Assembly (NCBI GenBank): GCA_015065845.1
Contig: SVPQ01000010.1
Span: 1-64,000 of the forward strand
Direction of reading: 5' to 3'
Origin: Oscillospiraceae bacterium
Lineage (GTDB): Bacteria > Bacillota > Clostridia > Oscillospirales > Acutalibacteraceae
Length of the DNA: 64,000 nucleotides
Part shown: positions 1 to 7,925 of the stretch, in pieces
Numbering within the stretch: position 1 is the first letter of the stretch
How the letters are laid out: each line of letters opens with the position of its first letter
Program-made: the position numbers and the translations under genes
The notes under the pieces: model-generated
Seen by the model: only the letters and a program-made list of their open reading frames with translations
Databases searched by the model: none
What the model was told of the DNA's origin: nothing

Positions 1-1
1 A

Positions 2-36
2 GCAGAGGTGAACAATCACTTCTGCCTGTTTTTATT
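2..36 (+). terminator. Intrinsic terminator at window edge
   Basis: A 9-bp hairpin (arms GCAGAGGTG and CACTTCTGC, one G-T wobble, loop AACAAT) is followed on the plus strand by CTGTTTTTATT. It would end transcription from a plus-strand gene lying left of the window. It may also serve the minus-strand DUF2442 gene, but the bases that would form that U-tract are outside the window. Confidence 0.6.
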
Positions 37-43
37 AATAAAA

Positions 44-481
44 CTAACTCCTTACAGGTTCTCCGTATTCTCTTTTCATAGCTTCTATAGAAATTACCCA
101 TTGCTTGCCAAATTTGCAAACGTCAACGCCATTCCTGAGTTTACCGTAAGCTATTGCTTTACGTAATGTACTTTCGTTAAGATTCCAAAGAAATGTAGCA
201 TCACTGAAAGCCATAAGTCCGTCAAATGGTGTTTCAATTTCTTCGCCGTTTTCCCAGAGTTCATCACACGAAATATCAATATCATCATTCCATATAATAC
301 CATACCCACCCTGGTCAACAGTTACCGAATTAAAAAGTTCAATAGAATCCTTCAATGGTAAAAAGAATTTATATTTTTCAAATAAAGGCGTAATATTATA
401 AATTTTTGTTACACCTTCTGAAAATTGAACGCTTAATTTGTAATCAGGAAGCGCTGTTACATTTTTTACTTTATGAAACAT
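44..481 (-). CDS. DUF2442 domain protein with C-terminal helix-turn-helix
   Basis: 145 aa. Residues about 1-80 look like a DUF2442 domain (short beta-rich fold; the segment YGIIWNDDIDISCDELWENG is typical). Residues about 88-145 look like a small MerR/excisionase-type helix-turn-helix (LNESTLRKAIAYGKL followed by a basic wing). The gene is second in a two-gene minus-strand unit with a DUF4160 gene, 13 bp upstream, and has its own AAAGGAG ribosome binding site. DUF4160/DUF2442 pairs are often annotated as putative toxin-antitoxin modules. The DNA-binding tail makes this the likely antitoxin or autorepressor. Function is inferred from context; no activity can be read from the sequence. Confidence 0.75.
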   Translation of the reverse strand: MFHKVKNVTALPDYKLSVQFSEGVTKIYNITPLFEKYKFFLPLKDSIELFNSVTVDQGGYGIIWNDDIDISCDELWENGEEIETPFDGLMAFSDATFLWNLNESTLRKAIAYGKLRNGVDVCKFGKQWVISIEAMKREYGEPVRS

Positions 482-494
482 ATCATCACTCCTT

Positions 495-749
495 TTATTC
501 TAATGGTGGAAGTGCTGTGAATTCTTGTGTTTCCCACATTTTTAATAATTCTGATTTATGCATTTCTGTCCATTCAAGAACCATTTCAAGAGCTTTTTTA
601 GGAAGCTCACCTTCTAAAATAGCACCGTCATTAATGCAGATAGCTGCCATATTTTCACCATAAATCGCATGGATGTGTGGTGGATTATGCTCGGATTGTT
701 GGAAATACATTCGAATAACTATTCCGTAAAATCTTGTTAATACTGGCAT
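495..749 (-). CDS. DUF4160 domain protein, possible toxin partner
   Basis: 84 aa, the usual size for DUF4160. The family signature is visible as EHNPPHIHAIYG (about residues 20-31), a His/Pro-rich motif. The protein has no signal peptide or membrane segment, so it should be cytosolic. It is the first gene of the unit, with a strong minus-strand AGGAG at 759-763. Its promoter carries a perfect palindrome in the spacer, which fits the autoregulated toxin-antitoxin-like pair suggested by the DUF2442-HTH neighbour. Biochemical activity of DUF4160 is not established. Confidence 0.75.
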   Translation of the reverse strand: MPVLTRFYGIVIRMYFQQSEHNPPHIHAIYGENMAAICINDGAILEGELPKKALEMVLEWTEMHKSELLKMWETQEFTALPPLE

Positions 750-772
750 TTTTAATCTCTCCTCTCAATTAA

Positions 773-801
773 ATTTTATCACGGTATCGTGATGTTGTCA
801 A
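773..801 (-). promoter_or_regulatory. Promoter of the DUF4160-DUF2442 unit with palindromic operator
   Basis: Read on the minus strand, TTGACA (796-801) is separated by 17 nt from TAAAAT (773-778). The spacer contains a perfect inverted repeat, ATCACG and CGTGAT separated by GTAT (778-793). A repressor bound here would cover the space between -35 and -10. The HTH tail of the DUF2442 protein is the obvious candidate ligand. Confidence 0.75.
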
Positions 802-915
802 TATATAATATGCATTTTTAGTCATTGTTGTATTATTTCCATTTTAAAAAACATAATAAATAATGTTACCTAATTGTAAATTTAAGGAAATAGAGTAAAA
901 ACTTTTCAAAACCCC

Positions 916-944
916 TTGATTTTTTATGAAAAAGGTATTATTAT
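916..944 (+). promoter_or_regulatory. groES-groEL promoter
   Basis: TTGATT (916-921), a 17-nt spacer and TATTAT (939-944) form a sigma-A-type promoter. Predicted transcription start is near 951, inside the CIRCE element just downstream. Confidence 0.7.
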
Positions 945-948
945 ACTT

Positions 949-975
949 TTAGCACTCAAATTAAGAGAGTGCTAA
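949..975 (+). promoter_or_regulatory. CIRCE operator (HrcA binding site)
   Basis: A perfect match to the canonical CIRCE: TTAGCACTC (949-957), 9 nt, GAGTGCTAA (967-975). CIRCE is bound by the heat-shock repressor HrcA in Firmicutes. It overlaps the expected start of transcription of groES-groEL. The hrcA gene is not in this window. Confidence 0.97.
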
Positions 976-991
976 AAACAAGAAAAAGTAA

Positions 992-1306
<315 letters not shown>

Positions 1307-1339
1307 TTTAAAACTGATTTAATTTTAAGGAGTAATTGA

Positions 1340-2983
<1,644 letters not shown>

Positions 2984-3005
2984 TCAATAACTTTTGCGCA
3001 TAAGT

Positions 3006-3058
3006 CATTTTTTCACCCGCTCGCAGTATCTGTATACAGCTTCGGGGTGAAGAAAATG
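3006..3058. other. Large imperfect hairpin downstream of groEL
   Basis: CATTTTTTCACCC (3006-3018) pairs with GGGTGAAGAAAATG (about 3045-3058) through about 13 bp with one bulge and a G-T pair. The loop itself contains the palindrome CTGTATACAG. No U-tract follows, so this is not a canonical terminator. It may stabilise the groEL mRNA 3' end. Function unknown. Confidence 0.5.
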
Positions 3059-3119
3059 CCTTCTGCATCAAAACTTATTATGATTAATAATCGTTCATAA
3101 AAACTTCATAAAAAATCAA

Positions 3120-3158
3120 CTCACCACAGATTCATTACGAGTCTATGGTGGGTTTTTT
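3120..3158 (+). terminator. Terminator-like hairpin, copy 1 of a repeat pair
   Basis: Arms CTCACCACAGA (3120-3130) and TCTATGGTGGG (3142-3152) form 10 of 11 pairs around the loop TTCATTACGAG and are followed by six T. One internal C-A mismatch interrupts the stem. It probably terminates groES-groEL. A second copy with the identical loop and the same mismatch lies at 4518-4555. Confidence 0.8.
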
Positions 3159-3190
3159 CTGCACCATTAATAATGCTAAAAACATTAATT

Positions 3191-3243
3191 CTACTTCCCA
3201 AAATTAAAAAAACATTGATTTTGGGAAGTAGGTGTGATATACT
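3191..3243 (+). promoter_or_regulatory. Promoter of the AAA_14 ATPase gene inside a 14-bp inverted repeat
   Basis: A perfect inverted repeat has arms CTACTTCCCAAAAT (3191-3204) and ATTTTGGGAAGTAG (3218-3231) with a 13-nt centre. A promoter TTGATT (3215-3220), 17 nt, TATACT (3238-3243) overlaps its right arm. Transcription would start near 3250, only about 14 nt before the ATG. The repeat is therefore placed like an operator. A related repeat lies after the gene at 4462-4492. Confidence 0.7.
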
Positions 3244-3263
3244 AATCTTGCGAGGTGAATTTT

Positions 3264-4457
3264 ATGAAGTTAATTGAACGAAGCAACTACCTTAATAAAA
3301 TGATAAATGTAATCGGAACCCCGGATATCAAAGTTTTAACAGGTGTGAGACGTTCAGGAAAATCAAAGCTCTTGGAAGCTTTCAAAATTTATGTAGAAAA
3401 AAATATTCCCAACTCCAATATTATTCACATTAATTTTAATCTATCTAAGTACGATAAATTAAAAGAACACACATATCTTAATGAGTATATTGAAAATAAC
3501 TTTATAGATGGTAAAGAAAATTTTGTTTTAATTGATGAAATACAAATGTGTGATAACTTTGAATTATGCATTAACAATTTGCATGCAACCGAAATGTATG
3601 ATATTTATATCACTGGTTCAAATGCATTTTTGCTTAGCTCAGACTTAGCAACATTATTTACTGGCAGAACTTTTGAAATTAAGGTATATCCGTTTTCTTT
3701 TGCTGAATATATTAATTACTTCGGTTTTACCGATAAATATACAGCTTTTGATAACTATATGTTCGAGGGCGGTATGGCGGGTTCTTACCTGTATAAAGAA
3801 CAAGAAGATAAATTTGATTATATAGAAAATGTTTTTGATACTTTGATTTTAAGAGATATAAGACAAAAGTATAATATCAAAAACCCTGATTTAATGGACA
3901 GCATTTCACAATTCTTAATGGATAATGTATCCAATTTAACTTCAGCAAGAAGCATTACAGATACACTCACATCTAACAAGGATAAAATAAATCATAAGAC
4001 AGTTGGTAATTACTTAAATTATCTTTGCAATGCATTTGCTTTTTACAAATTCCGCAGATACGATATTAAAGGGAAAAAATATCTTTCCACAAACGACAAA
4101 TATTATTTAAGCGACCATACATTCCGTTATGCAAAACTTGGGACTAAAAACTTAGATAGTGGCAGAGTGATTGAAAATATCGTTGCTATGGAATTGTTAA
4201 GACGAGGTTACGAGGTTTATATTGGTGTTTTATATAAAAAAGAAATTGATTTCGTAGCTGTTAAAAGAAGTGAAAAAATTTATATTCAGGTATCGGATAA
4301 TATAACTTTGCCAGAAACTTTTAAACGAGAGGTAGAACCTCTATTAAAAATAAGAGATGCCTATCCTAAAATGGTTATAGCACGAACAAGAAACCCCGAA
4401 TATCAATATGAGGGTGTTAAAATCGTTGATGTGGCGGATTGGTTATTGAGAGAATAG
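3264..4457 (+). CDS. AAA_14/DUF4143 family ATPase
   Basis: 397 aa with the start at ATG 3264, set by GAGGTG at 3252-3257. Walker A is GVRRSGKS (27-34) and Walker B FVLIDEIQ (about 87-94, D91/E92). Next come the family segments YITGSNAFLL and GRTFEIKVYPFSFAEY, then the DUF4143 C-terminal half with the nuclease-like motif EIDFVAVKRSEKIYIQVS. The usual ExK lysine region reads YIQV here, so nuclease activity is doubtful. These widespread proteins are of uncertain role, with suggested links to mobile elements and stress. It stands alone, with its own operator-promoter and terminator, between palindromic repeats. Family assignment is firm; function is unknown. Confidence 0.9.
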   Translation: MKLIERSNYLNKMINVIGTPDIKVLTGVRRSGKSKLLEAFKIYVEKNIPNSNIIHINFNLSKYDKLKEHTYLNEYIENNFIDGKENFVLIDEIQMCDNFELCINNLHATEMYDIYITGSNAFLLSSDLATLFTGRTFEIKVYPFSFAEYINYFGFTDKYTAFDNYMFEGGMAGSYLYKEQEDKFDYIENVFDTLILRDIRQKYNIKNPDLMDSISQFLMDNVSNLTSARSITDTLTSNKDKINHKTVGNYLNYLCNAFAFYKFRRYDIKGKKYLSTNDKYYLSDHTFRYAKLGTKNLDSGRVIENIVAMELLRRGYEVYIGVLYKKEIDFVAVKRSEKIYIQVSDNITLPETFKREVEPLLKIRDAYPKMVIARTRNPEYQYEGVKIVDVADWLLRE

Positions 4458-4461
4458 GCTA

Positions 4462-4492
4462 TTTCCCAAAATTGAAAAAATCTTAATTTTGG
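4462..4492 (+). repeat. Second copy of the ATPase operator-like repeat
   Basis: About 30 bp beginning TTCCCAAAATT match the repeat at 3195-3224 at roughly 26 of 30 positions. It keeps an 8-bp palindrome, CCAAAATT (4466-4473) and AATTTTGG (4485-4492). It begins just after the ATPase stop codon. Its position suggests it flanks the gene as part of a cassette and is not part of the coding unit. Confidence 0.6.
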
Positions 4493-4517
4493 CTAATAGA
4501 ATACAACTAAAAATTGA

Positions 4518-4555
4518 CTCACCACAGGTTCATTACGAGCCTATGGTGAGTTTTT
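4518..4555 (+). terminator. Terminator-like hairpin, copy 2 of a repeat pair
   Basis: Arms CTCACCACAGG (4518-4528) and CCTATGGTGAG (4540-4550) enclose the same 11-nt loop TTCATTACGAG as the hairpin at 3120-3158 and are followed by five T. Relative to copy 1 two base pairs changed in pairing-compatible ways (A-T to G-C, and T-G to T-A). It probably terminates the ATPase gene. Confidence 0.8.
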
Positions 4556-4590
4556 GTATATAGTATAATTAAAATAAAACTATCTGTAGC

Positions 4591-4953
4591 CTATTTAATT
4601 ATTTCTTTTAATATTTCTTCAGCTGATACATTATATAATTTTGAAATAGCTATTAAATTTGAAGTGCTTGGTTCAGAAGAGCCTGTTTCCCATTTTGAAA
4701 CAGCTTGTCTGCTTACACCCAAAGATTCTGCTACAAATTCCTGTGTCATATTGCACTTTATACGATACTCCTTCAAAATTACAGCAAGTGTTTTTGTGTT
4801 CTCCGCTTTTTCTTCTCTAATTGGCTTCGTTCTAATATACTTTTTCAAAGCTTTAATGCATAAATAAATCAAGTAACATAAAACACTGATAACTAATAAA
4901 GAAATAACAATAACTAAAGGTCCAATTATTGTTATATTGGAAGAATTGGTCAT
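4591..4953 (-). CDS. Membrane-anchored XRE-family regulator
   Basis: 120 aa. Residues about 8-33 form one hydrophobic membrane segment. A basic linker follows (KALKKYIRTKPIREEK). Residues about 55-115 are a Cro/C1-type helix-turn-helix (MTQEFVAESLGVSRQAVSKWETG). The start is fixed by AGAAAGGAGG on the minus strand, 7 nt before ATG. Most XRE proteins of this class carry membrane segments after the HTH, so an N-terminal anchor is the unusual order. A palindrome covering the TATAAT just upstream suggests autoregulation. Targets are unknown; the upstream MATE gene on the same strand is one possibility. Confidence 0.8.
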   Translation of the reverse strand: MTNSSNITIIGPLVIVISLLVISVLCYLIYLCIKALKKYIRTKPIREEKAENTKTLAVILKEYRIKCNMTQEFVAESLGVSRQAVSKWETGSSEPSTSNLIAISKLYNVSAEEILKEIIK

Positions 4954-4973
4954 AGAGCAACCTCCTTTCTAAG

Positions 4974-4992
4974 GTGATTATATCAAAATCAC
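4974..4992 (-). promoter_or_regulatory. Palindromic operator on the -10 of the membrane XRE gene
   Basis: GTGATT (4974-4979) and AATCAC (4987-4992) form a perfect inverted repeat with a 7-nt centre. It overlaps a minus-strand TATAAT at 4977-4982. No good -35 is seen, so the promoter may be weak or activator-dependent. Occupation would block the -10 box. Confidence 0.55.
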
Positions 4993-5026
4993 TTTGGTTG
5001 CACCACCAACTATTACGCAACTACTG

Positions 5027-6373
5027 TTAATTTTTTTTAATTATCTGCTTCCTTACTATAAAGTAACAAACAAAAAGCACTACAAATGTAATCGTCCACG
5101 AAATCGGGTATGCATAGTAAAGGTATATAAGTGTAGGGTTTTTAGGGAAGAATACGAAAATCCAGAGAAGACGGAGTCCGCAACCACCTAAGAGAGAAAC
5201 CATCATTGGTAAAACAGATTTACCCATACCCCTTAATTGACCTGCACCTACATCCATAAGTGAACAGAAGAAATAGAATGGTAAAATGAGTGTTAATCTT
5301 TGGGCGCCGATTTCAATAACTGCAGGGTCTGTTGAGAAAATGCCTACAAGAAAATTTTTAAACACAACACCTAAAGCACCCATTCCGCCACCAATTATAA
5401 TTGTCAGCAAAACACAACGGAAATAGATTTTGTTAAAATTCTCGTATTTTTTTGCACCGAAATTCTGTGACGAAAATGTCATTGTTGTTTGTGAAATTGC
5501 ATTTGTGCAAGTGTAAATGAGTGAGTCGATATTTGAGCCAGCGGCAATACCAGCCATTGCGACAGAACCAAATGAATTGACAGTTGTCTGAATTATAACA
5601 TTTGAAACTGAAAAAAGTGAGTTCTGAATACCTGCAGGAATACCAACATAAAGAATTCTTTTAAGTTCTTCTTTATGAAAACGCAACTTTTTAGGATGAA
5701 GCTTACAAGCGTTCTGCATTTTTAAAAGAACAATTACAATTACTGTTGCAGAAATATATTGTGAAACTATTGTAGCAATAGCAACACCAGCAACGCTCAT
5801 ATGAAAGTTTATAACAAGAATTAAATTGAGAACAATATTTACAATGCCTGAAAGCGAAAGAATCAAGAGTGGTTTTTTAGTGTCACCAGTTGCTCTTACG
5901 ATACTTGCACCGAAGTTAAAGACCATACCCGCAGGGGCACCTAAAAAGAATATTTGTAAATAGAGTTTAGAAAGTGGTAAAACATCAGAGGGTGAATCCA
6001 TCATAACAAGAAGTTGTTCAGAAAAAATAAAACCAAAGATAGCAACAAAAATACCACTTAAAATACTTAAAAGCATAGCGGAGTGAACGCATCTTTTTAC
6101 TGAGTCTTCATCTTTAGCACCAATATATTTTGCGGTCATAACACCTGAACCCATAGACATACCTAAAAATATATTTAATATAAGATGCACAAGCGAGCCA
6201 GTAGCACCAACTGCGGCGAGTGCAGTACCACCTGCAAAACGCCCAACGACAATTACATCGGCGGTGTTATAAATCATCTGTAAAAGACCTGTTAAAACAA
6301 GGGGCAAAGAAAATCTTAAAATCTTCTTTAAAAACGGGCCTTTTGTCATATCTAAAGAATATTTTGAAGCCAT
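5027..6373 (-). CDS. MATE family multidrug efflux transporter
   Basis: 448 aa with about 12 membrane segments, the normal MATE size. The N-terminus (KGPFLKKILRFSLPLVLTGLLQMIYNTADVIVVGRFAG) is typical of the NorM/DinF-like branch, including the conserved start of the first helix pair. These proteins export cationic drugs or toxic metabolites using a Na+ or H+ gradient. The start is supported by AAAGGAG at 6381-6387. It is transcribed away from the hyd operon from its own promoter. Substrate cannot be predicted. Confidence 0.93.
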   Translation of the reverse strand: MASKYSLDMTKGPFLKKILRFSLPLVLTGLLQMIYNTADVIVVGRFAGGTALAAVGATGSLVHLILNIFLGMSMGSGVMTAKYIGAKDEDSVKRCVHSAMLLSILSGIFVAIFGFIFSEQLLVMMDSPSDVLPLSKLYLQIFFLGAPAGMVFNFGASIVRATGDTKKPLLILSLSGIVNIVLNLILVINFHMSVAGVAIATIVSQYISATVIVIVLLKMQNACKLHPKKLRFHKEELKRILYVGIPAGIQNSLFSVSNVIIQTTVNSFGSVAMAGIAAGSNIDSLIYTCTNAISQTTMTFSSQNFGAKKYENFNKIYFRCVLLTIIIGGGMGALGVVFKNFLVGIFSTDPAVIEIGAQRLTLILPFYFFCSLMDVGAGQLRGMGKSVLPMMVSLLGGCGLRLLWIFVFFPKNPTLIYLYYAYPISWTITFVVLFVCYFIVRKQIIKKN

Positions 6374-6402
6374 TTTTTAACTCCTTTCAAAAATCTGCAA
6401 GT

Positions 6403-6431
6403 ATTATACTCTTAAAAAATCAATTTGTCAT
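6403..6431 (-). promoter_or_regulatory. MATE gene promoter
   Basis: On the minus strand ATGACA (6426-6431) lies 17 nt before TATAAT (6403-6408). It is back to back with the hyd operon promoter; the two -35 boxes are about 12 bp apart. Confidence 0.7.
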
Positions 6432-6443
6432 TAGTCATATTTA

Positions 6444-6481
6444 TTGACTTTTAGTTGTATTTTAGTTATAATTTAGTTACA
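6444..6481 (+). promoter_or_regulatory. hyd operon promoter with three 11-bp-phased TTAGTT repeats
   Basis: TTGACT (6444-6449), 17 nt, TATAAT (6467-6472) is a near-consensus promoter. The hexamer TTAGTT begins at 6451, 6462 and 6473, exactly 11 bp apart, each within TTAGTT-G/A-A/C-like extensions. The repeats cover the spacer, the -10 and the start site, so one face of the helix presents three identical sites. This suggests an operator, though AT-rich promoters can show such patterns by chance. Confidence 0.6.
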
Positions 6482-6512
6482 AATCCTGACATAAAGAAAT
6501 TTCTGACTGAAA

Positions 6513-6597
6513 GGTGTTATAATCTCATTTAAGTAATACATTTTGTATTGCTTATGTTGTCTTGTATTATAGCACCCATTTGGGTGCTTTTATTTTT
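6513..6597 (+). promoter_or_regulatory. Transcription attenuator / candidate riboswitch in the hyd leader
   Basis: A terminator hairpin, AGCACCC (6571-6577) with GGGTGCT (6582-6588), is followed by TTTATTTTTT and ends about 17 nt before the first hyd ATG. Its left arm can instead pair upstream: GGTGTTATAAT (6513-6523) pairs with ATTATAGCACC (6566-6576) over 11 bp with one wobble. Between these strands sits a 10-bp hairpin, AAGTAATACA (6531-6540) with TGTATTGCTT (6544-6553). The two folds share 6571-6576 and cannot coexist. That is the layout of an attenuator; the sensed signal is unknown. Confidence 0.7.
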
Positions 6598-6614
6598 TGA
6601 AAGGTTTTTATTTT

Positions 6615-6869
6615 ATGGAAACGAGAGTAGCAGTTTTAGCAATTATAGTTGAAAACACAGAGTCTGTCGAAGAATTAAATAAGACTTTACACGAGTATGG
6701 GAGTTTTATTATTGGTAGAATGGGGATTCCTTACAGAGAAAAGGGAATTCACATTGTTTCTGTTGCAATAGATGCCCCGCAAGATAAAATCTCAGCTCTC
6801 GCCGGTAAGGTCGGAAAGATTGACGGAATAAGTGTAAAAACCGCTTATTCAAATGTGGTTGGCGTATGA
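6615..6869 (+). CDS. TM1266-type putative regulator of the iron-only hydrogenase system
   Basis: 84 aa, an ACT-like ferredoxin-fold protein matching the TM1266 family in size and pattern (TRVAVLAIIVEN at the start, REKGIHIVSVAIDAP in the middle, SVKTAYSNVV at the end). Such genes recur beside hydEFG and [FeFe]-hydrogenase genes and are thought to sense or regulate, but no ligand is established. The start is ATG 6615, with GAAAGG at 6599-6604. A TTG 18 nt upstream is in frame but would overlap this ribosome binding site. It overlaps hydE by 4 bp (ATGA), so the two are translationally coupled. Confidence 0.85.
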   Translation: METRVAVLAIIVENTESVEELNKTLHEYGSFIIGRMGIPYREKGIHIVSVAIDAPQDKISALAGKVGKIDGISVKTAYSNVVGV

Positions 6870-7912
6870 CAGAAAAAGTAAAAAATATAATAGATTTTTT
6901 AACAGAAAATCATTATCTGAGTGAAGAAGAATACTTATTTTTAATTAAAAATCGTAACGAAGAAACTGCAAGTTATTTAAGACAAAAAGCAGATGAAGCA
7001 AGAAAAAGAGTTTATGGTAATAAAATCTTCATTCGTGGTTTAATTGAAATAAGTAATATCTGTAAAAATGATTGCTACTACTGTGGAATAAGAAGCAGTA
7101 ACAAAAATTGCGACAGATATAAATTAAGTGAAGAAGATATTTTATCTTGCTGTGGAAACGGCTACAAATTAGGTTTTCGCACCTTCGTTTTGCAAGGTGG
7201 CGAGGGGGTATTTTCTGCAGATGATATTTCGGGTATTGTAAAGAAGATAAAAGAAAAATATTTTGACTGTGCAGTAACACTTTCATTGGGTGAATATCAG
7301 AAATCTGATTATTTAAAGATGAAAAATGCGGGTGCAGACCGTTATCTTTTAAGGCACGAAACAATCTGTAAAGAACATTATGAAAAACTTCACCCACAAA
7401 ATATGTCTTATGAAAACAGATTAAGATGTCTGAATGATTTAAAAGAACTTAAATTTCAGGTGGGTTCAGGTTTTCTTGTCGGTTCGCCTTATCAGAGTGA
7501 CGAAATAATTGCAAAAGAGTTTAAATTCATAGAAGAATTTTCACCTGAGATGTGTGGAATTGGTCCGTTTATACCGCAGAAAGATACACCATTTAAAAAT
7601 GAAAAATCGGGTACTGCAGAGGAAACTGCATATTATCTTTCAATTATAAGACTGATAAAACCGAATATTTTATTACCTGCTACAACTGCGTTAGGCACTA
7701 TAAAAGAAGGCGGCAGAGAATTGGGAATTCTTTCGGGCGCAAATGTTTTAATGCCAAATCTTTCACCCGAAAATACACGAAAAAAATACGCTCTTTATGA
7801 CAATAAACTGGCAACAGGTGTTGAGTCTGCAGAGCAGATAGAAAATTTAAAAATACAAATTCAGAACATCGGTTATGAAATTATTTCAGACCGTGGCGAT
7901 ATTAAAGAATAA
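6866..7912 (+). CDS. hydE: [FeFe]-hydrogenase maturase HydE (radical SAM)
   Basis: 348 aa. The radical-SAM cluster motif CKNDCYYC gives C66, C70 and C73. HydE works with HydG and HydF to build the two-iron subcluster of the hydrogenase H-cluster. It acts on the HydG-derived Fe-CO-CN-cysteine product to help form the dithiomethylamine-bridged precursor. No second FeS motif is evident at the C-terminus, as in many HydE proteins. It is translationally coupled to the TM1266 gene. No hydrogenase structural gene is in the window, so the target enzyme must be encoded elsewhere. Confidence 0.94.
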   Translation: MTEKVKNIIDFLTENHYLSEEEYLFLIKNRNEETASYLRQKADEARKRVYGNKIFIRGLIEISNICKNDCYYCGIRSSNKNCDRYKLSEEDILSCCGNGYKLGFRTFVLQGGEGVFSADDISGIVKKIKEKYFDCAVTLSLGEYQKSDYLKMKNAGADRYLLRHETICKEHYEKLHPQNMSYENRLRCLNDLKELKFQVGSGFLVGSPYQSDEIIAKEFKFIEEFSPEMCGIGPFIPQKDTPFKNEKSGTAEETAYYLSIIRLIKPNILLPATTALGTIKEGGRELGILSGANVLMPNLSPENTRKKYALYDNKLATGVESAEQIENLKIQIQNIGYEIISDRGDIKE

Positions 7913-7925
7913 AGGATGTAGTAAA

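Noticed and set aside
3255-3263. GTG at 3255 as start of the ATPase gene
   Set aside because: It lies within the GAGGTG ribosome binding site; ATG 3264 has correct spacing.
6518-6523. TATAAT at 6518 as a second hyd promoter
   Set aside because: No -35-like hexamer stands 16-18 nt upstream; the bases are better explained as part of the antiterminator strand.
7875-7925. ATG at 7875 as start of hydG
   Set aside because: It lies inside hydE without a ribosome binding site; ATG 7926 follows AAAGGATG.
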